Shown: piece after piece, positions 37,795 to 51,400 of the stretch
Numbering within the stretch: the first letter of the stretch is position 1
How the letters are laid out: every line of letters begins with the position of its first letter
Source: Setaria digitata
Taxonomy: Eukaryota > Nematoda > Chromadorea > Rhabditida > Setariidae
DNA length: 64,000 nt
NCBI GenBank assembly: GCA_003640385.1
Contig: RCAB01000006.1
Coordinates: forward strand, 1-64,000
Direction: 5' to 3'
Translations under genes and position numbers: made by a program
The notes under the pieces: model-generated
What the model was told of the DNA's origin: nothing
The model's input: only the letters and a program-made list of their open reading frames with translations
Database searches by the model: none

Positions 37795-40700
37795 CTCTGT
37801 TATAAAGCACCGTGAATAAGCATGTCATTTACAATACTTTGAAGTATTTGTCTATATCTGTATATACATTCACCTATATATAAGCCAAATTTCATGAAAC
37901 TTAAGTAGAGAGAGTGCAGTATTTCTTTGTTGTTTCTATTTTAGACGTTCGTAAATTTATGCAAGAATGAATAATGAAAATGAATAAGGGAGCGCAGCTG
38001 TAGATGCTGATGGCTTGATAAATGAAGAAAATACTGGTGAGAGGTTGCTACCATGGATTCCCCCCGGTAGACAGCCATAAGGAAGAAAAAAGCCTCAACT
38101 TACACCGACCGAAAGGACACCGGACCGAACACAGAGAGTGATCACTGCGAGACAAACAGGAACAATAGAAGAGAACTCAGCACTCACTTATCGCTAACTC
38201 ACAAAAAATGCGGCTCCGTTACGTTAAGACATGGTTGATGAGACCGCTGTTGGGTACTTTTCCCACCCTTTTGTTCTTTTTTTGACATTTGGTTATGTAG
38301 CACTTTCATTTCACTAGCTGCACTGTCTTTCTTTGATTTAATTAAATCAAAATTAAAATTAGCTTCCGAAACTTCACAAAGTGATCTGTTAGGTAAGTAG
38401 ATGAGTAGCGAATAAAGAACGCTAGAGGAGAAGTGATATGTGAGAAAATTGAAAATAGAAAAATGGAATGGGCAGAAATTATCGACAAATAAGTTCTACA
38501 CTTGATAAAAGGAAAAAAAAAAACCTACTAGTAATTTGTCAAGTTATCATAGGAAAATATTTAAGTTTCAGGATATTTATGATTTTATTTTAAACTTGTA
38601 ACCACTGGGAGTATTCCGTTTTAATTTCTTGTAAGATTTTCAGGAGTCTCAGAATTGTTCAGTAATTCCTATTATTAGTACTTAAATAGTGTATTTTTCA
38701 TAATACTGAAGTGATAAGCTATCTTCCGTGGTGAACGATAGGTAAGGAACTTCCATTTATTATTATTCCTTATTCCTTGTATATTTCAAAACAACACTAT
38801 CTTTTGGACGAATAAATATATATTGAGCTATGTTGAACATCTCTCTATCACCAGTACCGTAATTTACTGACCATAAGAATCTACTGTTTATAGCGAATCA
38901 ATCCACACTTTCCACTCTTCTAATATTGAGGTTTCCAGGATACCCCAGCACACTTTGATTCTGCTAGCTTATCAATCTCTTGTAGATAAAAGTGCTAAGG
39001 TAGGCCGGGTTTTGTATTTTTTATGGTTAAAGTATGGTTTTTCCATCACTAAGGCCACATTTCTTCATAAATTTTATTTATTGAAATTAATAATCGCTGA
39101 TAAAAAGGCTTACCTGCTAGAAATGAGTAGCAGCAATAAATAGCAAAAGTCAAATTGATGCACAGGTATCAAATAAAAGATCTTGCAGGTATTACGTGAT
39201 CTATGGCTAACAGCTAGTAAACTTTGAAGCATCGCTCTTCGGGATTGTGATTAATTAATGTGACGTGTTAATAGTAGTTCATTTTAATATGTTCCAGTAG
39301 CAAAATTTTCGCAAATAATGAGGATTTCCAGTATATAAAATTCCGAAAAAATAACAGAGATTTTTTTGATAGCGTCGGATAGAATGATCTAAAATAATAG
39401 TAAACTTCAAAGAAAAAAGAAAAAGAAGTAGGATGAGCAGATGGAAGGACTGGAAGGTAAGCTACTGCAAGGACAAAGGCACCGAGAAAACTTAGTAATG
39501 AGACCGAAAGATTGAAAAGTCCGTCATGGAAAGGGAAAGTGTGAAAAACAGAGAAACTGCGAAAGGAATAAATCCCATTCCAAGGTTAATGATTCCTTTC
39601 ATTCATTTCTTCTGTTGTGCGGTTCTGGAAGTTGTACGAACAGGTGCGAGTAGAGAGAGCTACAATGTAGTGTACACACTATTACAATGTGCAACTTATC
39701 GCTGCGCATAAATAAATATCCAAGCGGTGGATTTTCAACTTCAAGTCAGCATTTTCAGACCCCTGACTCTAAATAACTGCGATTCGTCAACTTATTGTTG
39801 TACTCGACAATTATTGTACTCTGTTCTGCTCTACCTTCCTCTTATATTATTATGAATGAAATGTTGAGTAACTCGATTAAAATTTCCTCGTAGGTAGGTA
39901 CCCGTAAATCATGAATTAATGATGGCATCCAGTTCCATTCCGGACAATCTTTGGATTGTCTTTCGGGCATTGTTACAAAACATACCACTGATATTGTGAC
40001 ATGCGAACATGAAAATGATGGGACATGATTCATTTGCTAGGCTAATTTTGTTAACCAATTTAAACTAGAAAGTTCATTATTATAGGTCCTCCTCTTTTTT
40101 TCCTTGTTTTACATTTCAAAATTGTACTGTGCTGAAACCGTCTCCACTTTTATATGAGTTTATCCACATTCTTTTTTTTTTTTTTGATTTCTAAAGTCCT
40201 AATTATATCCTGATGGTGAAGTGTATGCAAAACTTTAATTTCAGCTTATTTAGTGCATTGGCAATTTATGCCCGAATTGTTGACACCAATTATTGTCCAT
40301 CTTTCCCATGTCCTCATGTCGTACCTTCTCCTCTTCCAGAAAAAATGAAATAAGCGAGAAACAACTTGAAACTACGTTGAATAGGCTTTTTTTTCTCCCA
40401 CTGGCAATGTTCAAAATTCATTTAAAAGTTTTAAGTTTAACCAAGTCTATTGGTTAAAAAAAAATTAAATTAAAACGTTTAAACATACCTAAGTTATTTG
40501 AACACCGTGCAAAAGCAAGTTTTGAACTAAAATGCATGTAATACCCAACCGGGACTTCCAGTGGAGAAAATAGGATATTTTACATAATAGTTGCTTAAAT
40601 CTGATCCACACTTCTTGCAGCGGCAAGTATATGATCCTGAACGATTAAACTATTGGCTCTACTATCTGCTATATCATACTTCGAGATAGCACAGAAGCCA

Positions 40701-41685
40701 AATCTAGTTTGTAGATCTTAGGTATCAGCGAATGACTATACTAAATGAATGATATGGAGATAACAAACGATCACGTAATTTGCTTACCGAGGTAGCGAAA
40801 GAGCGAAAGAATGCTGTGTTGAAAACGGAGCTTTTCCGTTTTTTTTTTTTTTTTTTTTGAAGGACTCCTAATAAATAGTCCATTAAAATTTCGAAAAAGA
40901 AGTTGTGTGGCTGGAAAATAAAAGTAAGCTGTGGAATAACATCTTTGCAAAACAAATTTCTTTTGCAGCACATATGTTTTGCTTGCTGTTCTTTATTATT
41001 TGTTGGAATTAATCATTCGAAAAAGGCTTTCCAAATTTCAAACACCCAAGGTCTTATATAACCCAACTTCTTCTTTGTTTCCTTCTTTCCTTTCATCGTC
41101 CAACTTGCCAATTTTGAATTATTTCTTAAAAAATCCATCTTTTCATATTTGTTTCCCTTGTAGATTTGCTAAATTCTTCTTAAAAATAATGCTGTAAATT
41201 TCCGGAGTTTTCTGTCATTCCTATACACATTATCAAATAATTGTTTTGTGCAAAATTACCACTGCTTTAGAATGAACACTGTTTATAATAGTATTTGGAT
41301 AGATACAAACTCTTGAATTCTTCACATGTGCAGAATTGGTCATCATAGGCAGACTGCCATCACTTCTACATCGAAAAAGATCCTTCTTTTTCAAAGTTTT
41401 TGCTACTAGGTTACTTCCATAACATAGGTACGCATTTTTTCATATTTTATGACTTTTTCAATTCACTAAACATAAACAAAGGTCAAGGAATAAAAGTGGC
41501 TTATGCTCCAAGTTTCAGGCATCCTAGACGCTATTGTATTCTTTCAAATCTATTTTGTTCGTTCAGTTTCAGTGTTTGATTACATCTAATGAATTCGGGC
41601 AAAAATCAGAGGCCATAGACCAGTGTTCAAGATTCAGATTTCAAATTACTAATAATATTTTCATGGCAAACTTTTGGCATTGTAG
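37795..41685. other. Divergent spacer between dnj-14 and the sup-18 homologue
   Basis: The two genes are transcribed away from each other, so this 3.9-kb interval should contain both promoters. I see no coding sequence, no RNA gene and no recognisable regulatory element. A homopolymer T run lies near 40839-40858. Confidence 0.6.
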
Positions 41686-44276
41686 ATGCTGAAGGGAGAT
41701 AATTGGCGATGGGACGCAGTACATGCATGCATCAATGTGCTTTGCTTAACAGTTGTGGTTGCATTTGTCGTCGCCCAACTTGTATCACTATTTCAGAAGA
41801 TTGCCACCAGCAAGCGAAGTCCGGCTGTAACGCAACCGGATCGAAAAGTCATTCCACAAATACGAATGACTCACAAACAGGTATGAGCTTCTGGTAATAA
41901 AATGACAACAACATCGAGAAATTAAAGCCACTTCTAAAGTTTTTTTGTTTGAGGTCAAAAACCATGGTTTGTGCACAAAATGCATTAATATTTTAAGAAG
42001 ATAAATCGTACCATTTTCTTTCAGTTAATTAATGACACGTTCTAAATTTAATTTTTATAGGTTGGAGATTTTATCGAAAGTGCCGTGAACTACAGAGAGA
42101 TCTTCGGTGTCAAGAAGGTTCCATACCATCGTTTGCACCTACATGACGACGAAGCACTGTTGAGGTATTTAATCATTTAAATACATATTGCAATGTCCTA
42201 AATTTTCTCCAATCCTAGCAAAAGTTCTGGTTAAATTTGGTTTACGTGAATTACTTAAAAGAGGTGCAACTATCAGACGTCAAACCATACTGTTTAGTTC
42301 ATTTGCTAAATAATATTCATTTTCTTTAGGTTTAGTTGCTTTCTTTCATTAGATAATGTTTTGATGCTTTATTTAAAATTTGAAAAAGCTTTTTTTTTTT
42401 ATTGTAGTTACTGGTCAGCTGTAGTTTTGATGAGTTTGCTAGACTGAGTTTTATAAAAGCTTTCCAAATTAACTGTGGGAATTTCAAGGCATGTCATATA
42501 CTTCTGTATCTTTTTTGCTGCTCCATCATTGCTATTTCCGAACTTTTTAGATACAATTTAACACATTTAATTTAAGTCGGTTCCTTAAAATCTCAATAAG
42601 TAAATCCAAGGTCTCAGCTGTTTTACGAGAACATGAAAATGAGGCGTTGTGTTCAGGAATTTAGTCCTCGACCAGTACCTTCGAAACTGATTCAAAATAT
42701 TATCAAATCAGCAGGTACACCAATTTGTAAAAATTGAAATTTATATTTTTCCACAAAGACAATGAATGCTTCTTGTTCTAAAAATGAAATGCCAGGAAAC
42801 AGTCGATTTATGGAAATTTAAGTGGACTGTTTGAGGCTTCAAAATGGATTTCAGAAATAACTGAAAATTCTAGAAGTTTGAAGGCGAAATTATATTATAA
42901 TGTTCAGTTTTCATCACTATGATAAAGCTTTCAGGCACAGCACCGAGCGCAGGCAATTTGCAACCATGGATGTTTTGTGTAATCAGTAACTATGAACTGA
43001 AAGCTGCGATAAGGAAGATTATTGAAGAGGAAGAACGAAGCACCTATAGCAAAAAGTTTTTGAAAACTGTGAACTTGTTTAACTTTCAGTTTCCTAAGAA
43101 GTGGATTGTTAATTCTTATCTGCAATTAGGAGTCGCCGACACCCCATTTAATCATTTCAAATCCGCATACTTAGTAATGCAGAACCAAAAGTTGTCTTCC
43201 TAATGCAGGGATAAACATTTAAGCAGCAAGTCAGTGAAATCATTCTAATAAAAGGGGTTAGGACATGTTGGATCGAAAATAGCGCTAATGCACAATCTCA
43301 GTCATTAATAGCTTTACATGTGTTTTATTTTGTAATTCGAAGTTTGTTGAGTTATTTACTACTGCTGAGAATCGTTTTATTCAGGATGGGAGTTGAATGG
43401 GTATTGGATATATCGAAACTGCAAGTTGTATGGTCCAAGCCTTACCTTACTGAAGCTCCTCATCTCATTGTGGTCATGAAACAAGTAGAATTTGCAATCA
43501 GTCTGACTTGCTCTTTTTTAAAAGAACAATACTTAAGCACTTGATATGGGTTCCCATGTCAAGAAATAATGGTTAAGATAATTCGACTTCTGACTAAAAT
43601 AATATGATAAAAGTGTCTTAGAAATGCGACACAAAAAAATTTTTAGTTTAGTCTCTTTCGCACCTAGAATTTCAGTTAGAAAATTCAACTGATTTCAAAT
43701 TTTTGCTCCCTGATATTAACTGTTAGTTCCTTTTCGTAAATAGCTTTTCGAATGTTATGAATTATCGATAATTAAACCTGATCGAGTTTTGCGCAATTAT
43801 ATAGGTCCTGAGTGAAATACTTAATTATTTAAATTTCAGGTTCATTTGAACAATAATTCGAATGAGATAACCTCAGCACATTACAATCAGATAAGTGTCG
43901 GCATAACAGTTGGCATTTTAATCGCAGCACTTCAGGTAACACTCCTATACGAACTGAATTTTAACTTCATATTTGGTCGCATTTTGGAGGTTTACTGCTA
44001 AACTGCTAGAATATCTGTTCGATAATTCCACCAAGTATAGTAATTACTACTTCAATTTTTAACTTTTTGGAAGATCCAAAATATTTCTAGGATGCAGGGC
44101 TAGCTACTTCAGTAACGTACCCATTATACGGCGGTGAAAAAATCCGAAAACATCTGAAAAGGCCAATAGACGAGGAGGTTTTTCTTCTTTTACCAGTCGG
44201 ATTTCCAGCCAAAAACGCTACAGTGCCTGATCTCAAACGTAAATCTGTTGAAGAAATTATTCGATGTTATGCATAA
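41686..44276 (+). CDS. sup-18: Iodotyrosine deiodinase family flavoprotein (SUP-18/IYD)
   Basis: Membrane-anchored, FMN-dependent nitroreductase-fold protein. In mammals IYD removes iodine from iodotyrosines; in C. elegans SUP-18 regulates the two-pore potassium channel SUP-9 in muscle. Seven in-phase exons (41686-41880, 42061-42164, 42611-42714, 42935-43055, 43385-43484, 43840-43935, 44091-44276) give 301 residues. One N-terminal membrane helix (CLTVVVAFVVAQLVSLF) precedes the flavin domain: RRCVQEFSPRPVP, AGTAPSAGNLQPW, AALQDAGLATSVTYPL, LLLPVGFPAKNATVPDLKRK. The residues that hold the substrate amino acid in human IYD (E157, Y161, K182 as I recall) align with E168, Y172 and K193. The start codon directly follows CATTGTAG, which could be a trans-splice acceptor or a cis acceptor from an unseen upstream exon. 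Confidence 0.93.
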
Positions 44277-47200
44277 TAGTTTTTCGGTGATAACCAAGCC
44301 TGATACTTCTAGCCTTTTTTGGACGTAACAGTAAATGTGTGCGGTAGAAAAATGATCCTGTAAAAAGTTGTTCTAGTGGGCGAATGCTTCTTGACAAAAT
44401 TATATCACCATTTTGGAATTTGAAGTTATTCACTGCATATACAAATATGTTTTCCATCGAAAGTTTCTAGCCACTGGATTAAAGCAAATAGGCAACAAAT
44501 AATTGAAACCTCTTTCGGGTGCTGATACTCGTCCTGTCAGGCCTACATTTTCAAAACAAGGAAAATGTTTATCTGAATCCATTCGGTCCCTGCAAGAAAA
44601 TTGATTCACTTAATTTCTGGATGAATCCTATTTAAAAAAAATTCGAGAGATCAAGACTGCTGATTACAATCTACGGATTATAATCAAGACCATTGCTGCG
44701 AAGATAAAGAAATGCAAAGTTATTGTCCCGATCTCAGCACTTGAAATATGGATTTTGAGAAGTGGAATTTACACAATTAACTAAGGCTTAAATGATCTAT
44801 AACTTACTTGCGTTAAATGATCTTTTTTTCACTGGGTGATAGAAGCATCAAACTGGCAGGTAAACGAACACTTCTAAGGCTGATCGACTAAATGGCATAT
44901 TGGTTCGAGCAATTTTCAAATGTATAAATTGCGATATAATACTGAACAGCTGGCGAGCGTTATGTAATGTAGTGGTTAGCTTATTTATCTTATTATCCGC
45001 ACCTTATCCATTTTTTAATATTGTCCAACTCGAGTTCACTCTTACGATGCAGAATTTTCATTCCCGACTTTACAAGTCAGTATGATCCTGTGTAACTTAA
45101 ATCATAAATCAATGCCTTGTAGAAATTAGTTTAGCTTTGAGTAGATTGTTCACGTTATTTCTACTTGTTCATAGTATCATGTATGCGCATCTTTGATACA
45201 GCTGATAAAACTGATACTTGATCCTCATTCTAATACATCAGATTTATTTTGTTAAAATCACTGATAGTACTTTGAGGAGTTCCACTTATTCACTAAGAAA
45301 CTGCAATGTTTCAAGTTCCAAATGTCACTTTTCTGTTAGTCTTACTCTACTTATGTTGTCTTTGGAACTATCTATGGCTTTAGTTTTGGATTATAACCAG
45401 AAAAATAGAGGAATAAAAAGTGTAGCAGCATCATTAGTTATCACTCTGTAATTTTCTCGCGAACAGTCGTCACATTCTAGGATTAAAAAAAAAAAAAAAT
45501 GCTCACGATACTATAACGCACGCCGAATCACGATTGAACATGGATAGATATCAGAAACATCAGTAATTTGGGACCTGAAGGTTAACTATTATTCATCATC
45601 GTGGACTTCTAAATAACTGTTCAGTCCTACTTCCCAAATGTTCCCTAATATAATTGTTGTATTAGCTAGATGTTCAAACACTAGCTGAAATTCATAGGCA
45701 ATTAAGTAATACTTTGTCAAAGTCATGCAGCATTTTTCCATACATTACTCCCACAAAACAAAAAAATTTGGTGACAGGATTGTTCGGTGATGTAAATCAA
45801 CTGTCATCAGATGACCACACTTTTTTTTTTAACACAGCCAGCGCATATCAATCGCCTGTTTTCTTTTCCCGCTGAAGCTGTTTTGCGAACTGGAAGGGGT
45901 CATTTTCCGACTGATTTAGATGTTATCAAATCGCCCCGAAATGAATAGGCAACTTTCGTTTGTTTAAAATTGATACAAATATTACTGATAAACATTGCAT
46001 AACCGCAATGGAGTCACGACAACATGAATGCACTGCAAATTTTTGTCATCAAGTATCGCCAATTTAAAAATATCCACCCACTTCATTCCTTGACAGCCAA
46101 TAATTTCCGCAAAATTTAATTCATAGTTTTTCTTACAGCAGAGAACCCTTGTCTGTTTTTCGAAATTTCATTTTATAAAAAGTATCAGCTGTCCTCATTT
46201 TCGGTTTATGACTTGAGGAGGTTATGCATCCTTTTTTTCTGTTCACTTTGCTCTCAGTGACTGTAAAACTGTTAGAAGAGATGGATAAAAGATTTCTTTC
46301 CTCTCCTCGTTTGTTCCACTCCCACATACCTTGGTAGTACTTTCCCCGTAACCTATCGCTAATCCACCACTATTTCTTCGGGTCATCGGAGAAATATGAA
46401 AAATTATAAATTATTTCCTATTTCTTTCACTGTTGAAATGGGATGGGACAGAATTGTTCCAAGCTTTTTTCACAAGTGTTGATTTACAGTCCCTGTCAAC
46501 GCTTCCCATTACAAATATCGGATAAAAGTTCCAGAATTTTGAGACCCAAAAACACCTTGGAACAAACTTGGATCAAGATGCTTTATTTGTATCGCATTAT
46601 GTACTGACTACTATAGTAACAGTTGACTTCGGGCGGAATGAGTTCCATAAAAAGATAGACTGTATAGAATTATTCAATTTCACCGCTGCAGTCTAGTTCC
46701 ATGAATTAGTTAATGTATAGCTTCTGATTTTAATTTTTGACGTAACGAGTTAAAAAATGGAATATGTAAACCATATGCATGACTGCGAGAGCTTCAAACA
46801 ACTAGTCATGAACAGTGCAGTGCAAAAAAAGATGAAGCACGAGTGATCGATTTTTGCAAAGAAGAATTTTAATCATCAAGTTTATTTAAAAGCGGGCCCT
46901 GCCAGTTTTTTTCTGGTCTGTTTTCTGCCTTCCCCGCTCACAAATTTACAGTACCCATAACGCCACATCTATTACTACTGTTCAACATCCATCACTTTTT
47001 ACGCAGCAAATGAACTCAAGCGGAATGTTTTGACAGTTAGTTAGTATAGTTATATGTTGAGGCGTGTTTTGGGATATACACGGTAATGTGCACATCAGCG
47101 GAAACGCCACAAGGAAGGATATCTTCATTAACGTACAACATCTAACTTCACACTTTTCATCCTTTACTTGCGTCGAATTTCTGGAGAATCTATGTTAGTA

Positions 47201-48417
47201 TAGGTAAAGAAATATGCTCAGCCCACTTCAAATTCGAAAACACATTGCGCCACGTGAAAGAGGGAAAGAAGGAGCTGGTGCTACCTTATGCTATAATGTT
47301 AAACTTTATCGTAATGAGGAAAGACTCCAATCGGTTACTACTAAAACTCATCACACACCATACCTTTACACGACCTGGAAGAAAGAAATAGAAAAAGTGC
47401 GATGTCACAACCTAGTAGTCTCGTAAAAGATTCGAATAGTTGAAGGGTTGTGACAGTGTGCCAGGAGAGAAAAATAAATAACAAAAGGAATGGAGAGAAG
47501 GCAAAGAGCGTTGTTGCTTGCGAGATACAACAGCGGGAAAGTTGGAAGAACTTATGAGGAGTAGCGACACACTTTGGATTGAGAAAAGCAGCGAGAAAGA
47601 GTAGTAAATGAAGAGGTGGAAGAGATTGTAGATTTATAGATAGAGAGTGAAGTGGGAGGTAAGAGATACGTAGAGAGAAGGAAAATGTTTAGTGTAGTTA
47701 GGTGTGGTGAAATTGAATAAGGAAGAGCTGATGTGGGAAGGAGTGGTGGTATTGTCCATGAGCTCCGAGAGTACGTTGGGTGGCAGTTGAAGTCGGGAGT
47801 GAGTGGAAGTTGCGTGGACGAGCAGTAGTGCCCTCCCTGACACTCTCATGACAGTTGTGGACTCATTTGTAACGCTTCTGTAAGAATTGAAAATTAAGAG
47901 ATACAGAACACTACTCAGGAATTCTTCTCTAAGCATCCTTTGCCTCTGCACGGAATCAGGGTTTAGTTATCCTGTTTATTGCTTCTCTTCACAGGCACTC
48001 GAGTCATGACAGCCATCCGTCACTGCCAGTGTGACAGCGCTATAAATTACCGTCTGAAGTAGCTCGAGACTCCATTTCTCGAATCATCCCATGATTGAGC
48101 TATAATTGCAGTTTGTTCAGCATTTATCACCTCACAATCCACTAAGAACGACGTTTTTATAGTCATATTTGTTTACGTGTGCTTAACGATGACTTTATAC
48201 ATGCGCAGTTCTCCCTTCTATTTATTTGTTTCCAATTTTTCTTTCTTTTGCGTTAATGCAGGTTATGCAACTAAATATCCATCAATTGAAACACAGTGAA
48301 GTGAATAAAGTGGCAACGATTTCAAAGTTTCTAGAAAGTTGTTTTAAAAAAACCATGATAAAAATTGATCCTAATAAATATTTTTCAGTACTAACAGAAA
48401 TCAGATTGATTAGGAAA
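44277..48417. other. Spacer between the sup-18 homologue and the kinesin gene
   Basis: About 4.1 kb with no supportable gene. Purine-rich stretches dominate 47420-47830, upstream of the kinesin gene. A strong TTTTTCAG acceptor at 48381-48388 lies 29 bases before the kinesin start and is a candidate spliced-leader or 5' exon acceptor. Confidence 0.6.
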
Positions 48418-51400
48418 ATGGGTGACTCAAGTTGTGTACGCGTTGCAGTAAGGTGCCGTTGCTATTTGATGCTTCTTTTCATTAACATCACTGCCATTGA
48501 TAGATAATAGAAGAAATTCAGCAGTTGTACTCGTTAAAAATATAAACACAATTTGTAAATAATCTACTAACTTCCATCATTTGTGACAGTAAGTCTTAAA
48601 CTGACATTACTTCGTTTGCAATTTTCGGTATCTCTTTCATTTGTTTTCAGAGTGAGGCCACAGTCTGAACGAGAAAGAGTCGAAAATAATCATGTTTGTA
48701 CAAATGTTTTACAAAAAGAGGCGCAGGTGCGTGGCTGTGGAAGTTTGCGTGAACTATTTTTGATTTTCATTATATATGTAAGGTGGATGAACTTCTATAT
48801 GATTCATATAGTAAATATGTGGTAAGATAAGCTTACTATATGGTTCATTTACATGAAAACCGGTCACTGTTTTATTTACAGATAACGATTGGTGGTGAAA
48901 GAAGTTTTACATTCGATTACGCCTTCGATACTGGAACTAAGCAACAAAAAGTTTATGATGATTGCGTTAAAAATTTGATCGAAGGAACTTTTGATGGTTT
49001 CAATGCAACCGTTCTGGCTTATGGCCAAGTATGTTATACATTTTATCGAGATCGATGTTCAAGTACCACTTAATGCTTCATCATTCCAGTGCCTTTTTTT
49101 GTCGGTGCGGTATTTTCCTAATATTTTCCCTAAATTTATCAGATTCATTTATTATTGTAAGTCTATATGATTTATCGAATTGCCCATGAGCATGCAAGTA
49201 ATTTAACAAAAAAAAAACTTTGCAGACCGGTAGCGGTAAAACTTACACGATGGGTACAGCCTTTGATATGATGGATGTAATGAGCGAGAACGATGTTGGT
49301 ATAGTCCCACGCGCTATTAGACACCTTTTTTCCGGAATGGACTCTCGCAAACAGCAAGCTTTAGAGCAAGGTTTTGTAGAACCTTGTTTTGACATCGTTG
49401 CACAGTTCGTTGAGGTAATTTTAATAGAAATGTTTAGTGTATAAATGTAGCCTAAATTGTTCTGCAGTTTTTGCTGAACCTTCAGCTTATTTCATAATTT
49501 GAATTTTTTTTTTTTCAGTTGTATAACGAAGATATAATTGATTTACTGAGCCATGAACGATCACCCAGAGGCCTTCGTATCCATGAAGATTCCAAAGGAG
49601 AAATTTTCTTAAATGGCGTAACGCGAGTTACAGTAACAAGTCCCTCACAGGTTTAATTATACCTGATCTACTCATAAGTTAATGAAATCACTTTTAAACC
49701 TTTTGTCCAAAGTAGTTTTTTAGTAAAATTTCTTGCTCTCATCAGTTAGATATTACAATACTCCAAAGTCTTTTTTTTTTTTTTTTTTTCACATCCATAC
49801 TTTGTTCAATTTTAGACGCTAGAAGTCCTGAAAAATGGTGCCCTAAATCGCAAAACTGCCTCAACCAATATGAACGAGCAGTCATCCCGTTCACATGCCA
49901 TCTTTACAATGATAATTAAGCAGCAACGGACAGTTATTATCAAAGTACATTATTTACTGTGATAATAAAAACCTAATTTCTGCGATAGCCAAGAAGCAAC
50001 TACCATATTTATCAAAAACTGATTTCAGCCTTCTTTTGACCCTCAATTTACTGTTGAACAAAGAGATGAAGCTGCTGCAACCGAAGAACCTTCTGCCACT
50101 GATCTGGAACTTCTAAGTGCCAAATTTCACTTCGTTGATTTGGCTGGTTCAGAGCGCTTAAAACGCACTGGTGCTACTGGTGATCGAATAAAAGAAGGCA
50201 TTAATATCAATTTTGGACTGGTATTTAGTCATCTTAATTTTATTAGATCATTTGAGATTTAAAGTGGAGGGTTTTTCTTTGTGTTTATGTGGTATTTTGT
50301 AGTATATGGAAGAATTGACTGGTAGCTTCAATTTCAGCTGGCGTTGGGTAATGTTATATGTGCATTAACTACGCCTGCCACACCAGACAAAGTGATACAT
50401 ATTCCATATCGAGATTCAAAGCTAACCCGCTTACTTCAGGACTCACTTGGTGGGAACAGGTTGCCTATTTTTTCAATTATCTGAAAACTGTTTGAATTCT
50501 TTTTTGGAATATGAGATGGTTTGCAGCGAATCATTGTAATAATGTATATTACGTAATTTTAGTAGAACTTTGATGATTGCTTGTATCAGTCCGTCCGATT
50601 GCGATTACGTAGAAACACTGAACACTTTAAAATATGCTAATCGAGCAAAAGATATCAAAAACAAGGTATTTCACTGTCTTGATTTGTAGAGATTCAAGTT
50701 ATTATCTGTTAGATTCAGAAAATAATGGTTTATGCATTTTAGGATATTTTTAGGTTGTAGCAAATCAGGACAAGTCAAGCAAATTAATCGGCCGTTTGCG
50801 CTCACGAATAGCCGAATTAGAAGCGGAGCTGCTAGACTTTAAACAGGCATTATCTATTGCGTATTTAAATTCTCAGAATTTTACTTGTTAAATAGAAGTT
50901 TTGGCGCTCAGGTCCATGTGTTTTCGTAGAAGTCTTACAAATCAGTTACTTTTCAGGGACGAGTAACAGTTTCGGACGGTGTTGAATCCTTCAATGATCA
51001 GTATAGGGAGAACGTGCTGTTGCAGGTTTGAGCACAAGTAATTAATAAAAACAAGCCACAACTTAATGGAATTACCACTAGTTTCCAAATTAGCTCGGTT
51101 AGGCCGTAGGAGCAAAATCCAATCAGTCATTCAGGTATGAGCTTTTTAAGTGAAATAAAGTAATTAAATTGTTAAGTTAGTTGGAAAAAGGTTTCTCTTC
51201 TTCATAAGCCAGATTGTTGTTTTGCATTCTGAAGTCAATAAAATTTCTAGAGTCTAAAATAATTTGTTAAAAAAAAGATTTCATTTATTTAGGCAGATGT
51301 AAGTCAATTAAGAATTCGCATCAAAGCTTTGCAAGAAACAGTAGAAATGCTGAGAGCTCGGAATGTGCAACTATTAGCCGAGAAAGATGAAGTATCTGCA

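Noticed and set aside
48226..48417. In-frame upstream extension of the kinesin start
   Set aside because: A strong TTTTTCAG acceptor at 48381-48388 lies between it and the [12 protein letters not shown] start, and the extension does not resemble a kinesin N terminus.
51040..51133. Possible extra kinesin exon ending IQSVIQ before a GTATGA donor
   Set aside because: Joining 51025 directly to 51293 gives the KIF21 order (ENVLLQ then [14 protein letters not shown]); the segment would add sequence absent from the family and has a poor acceptor.
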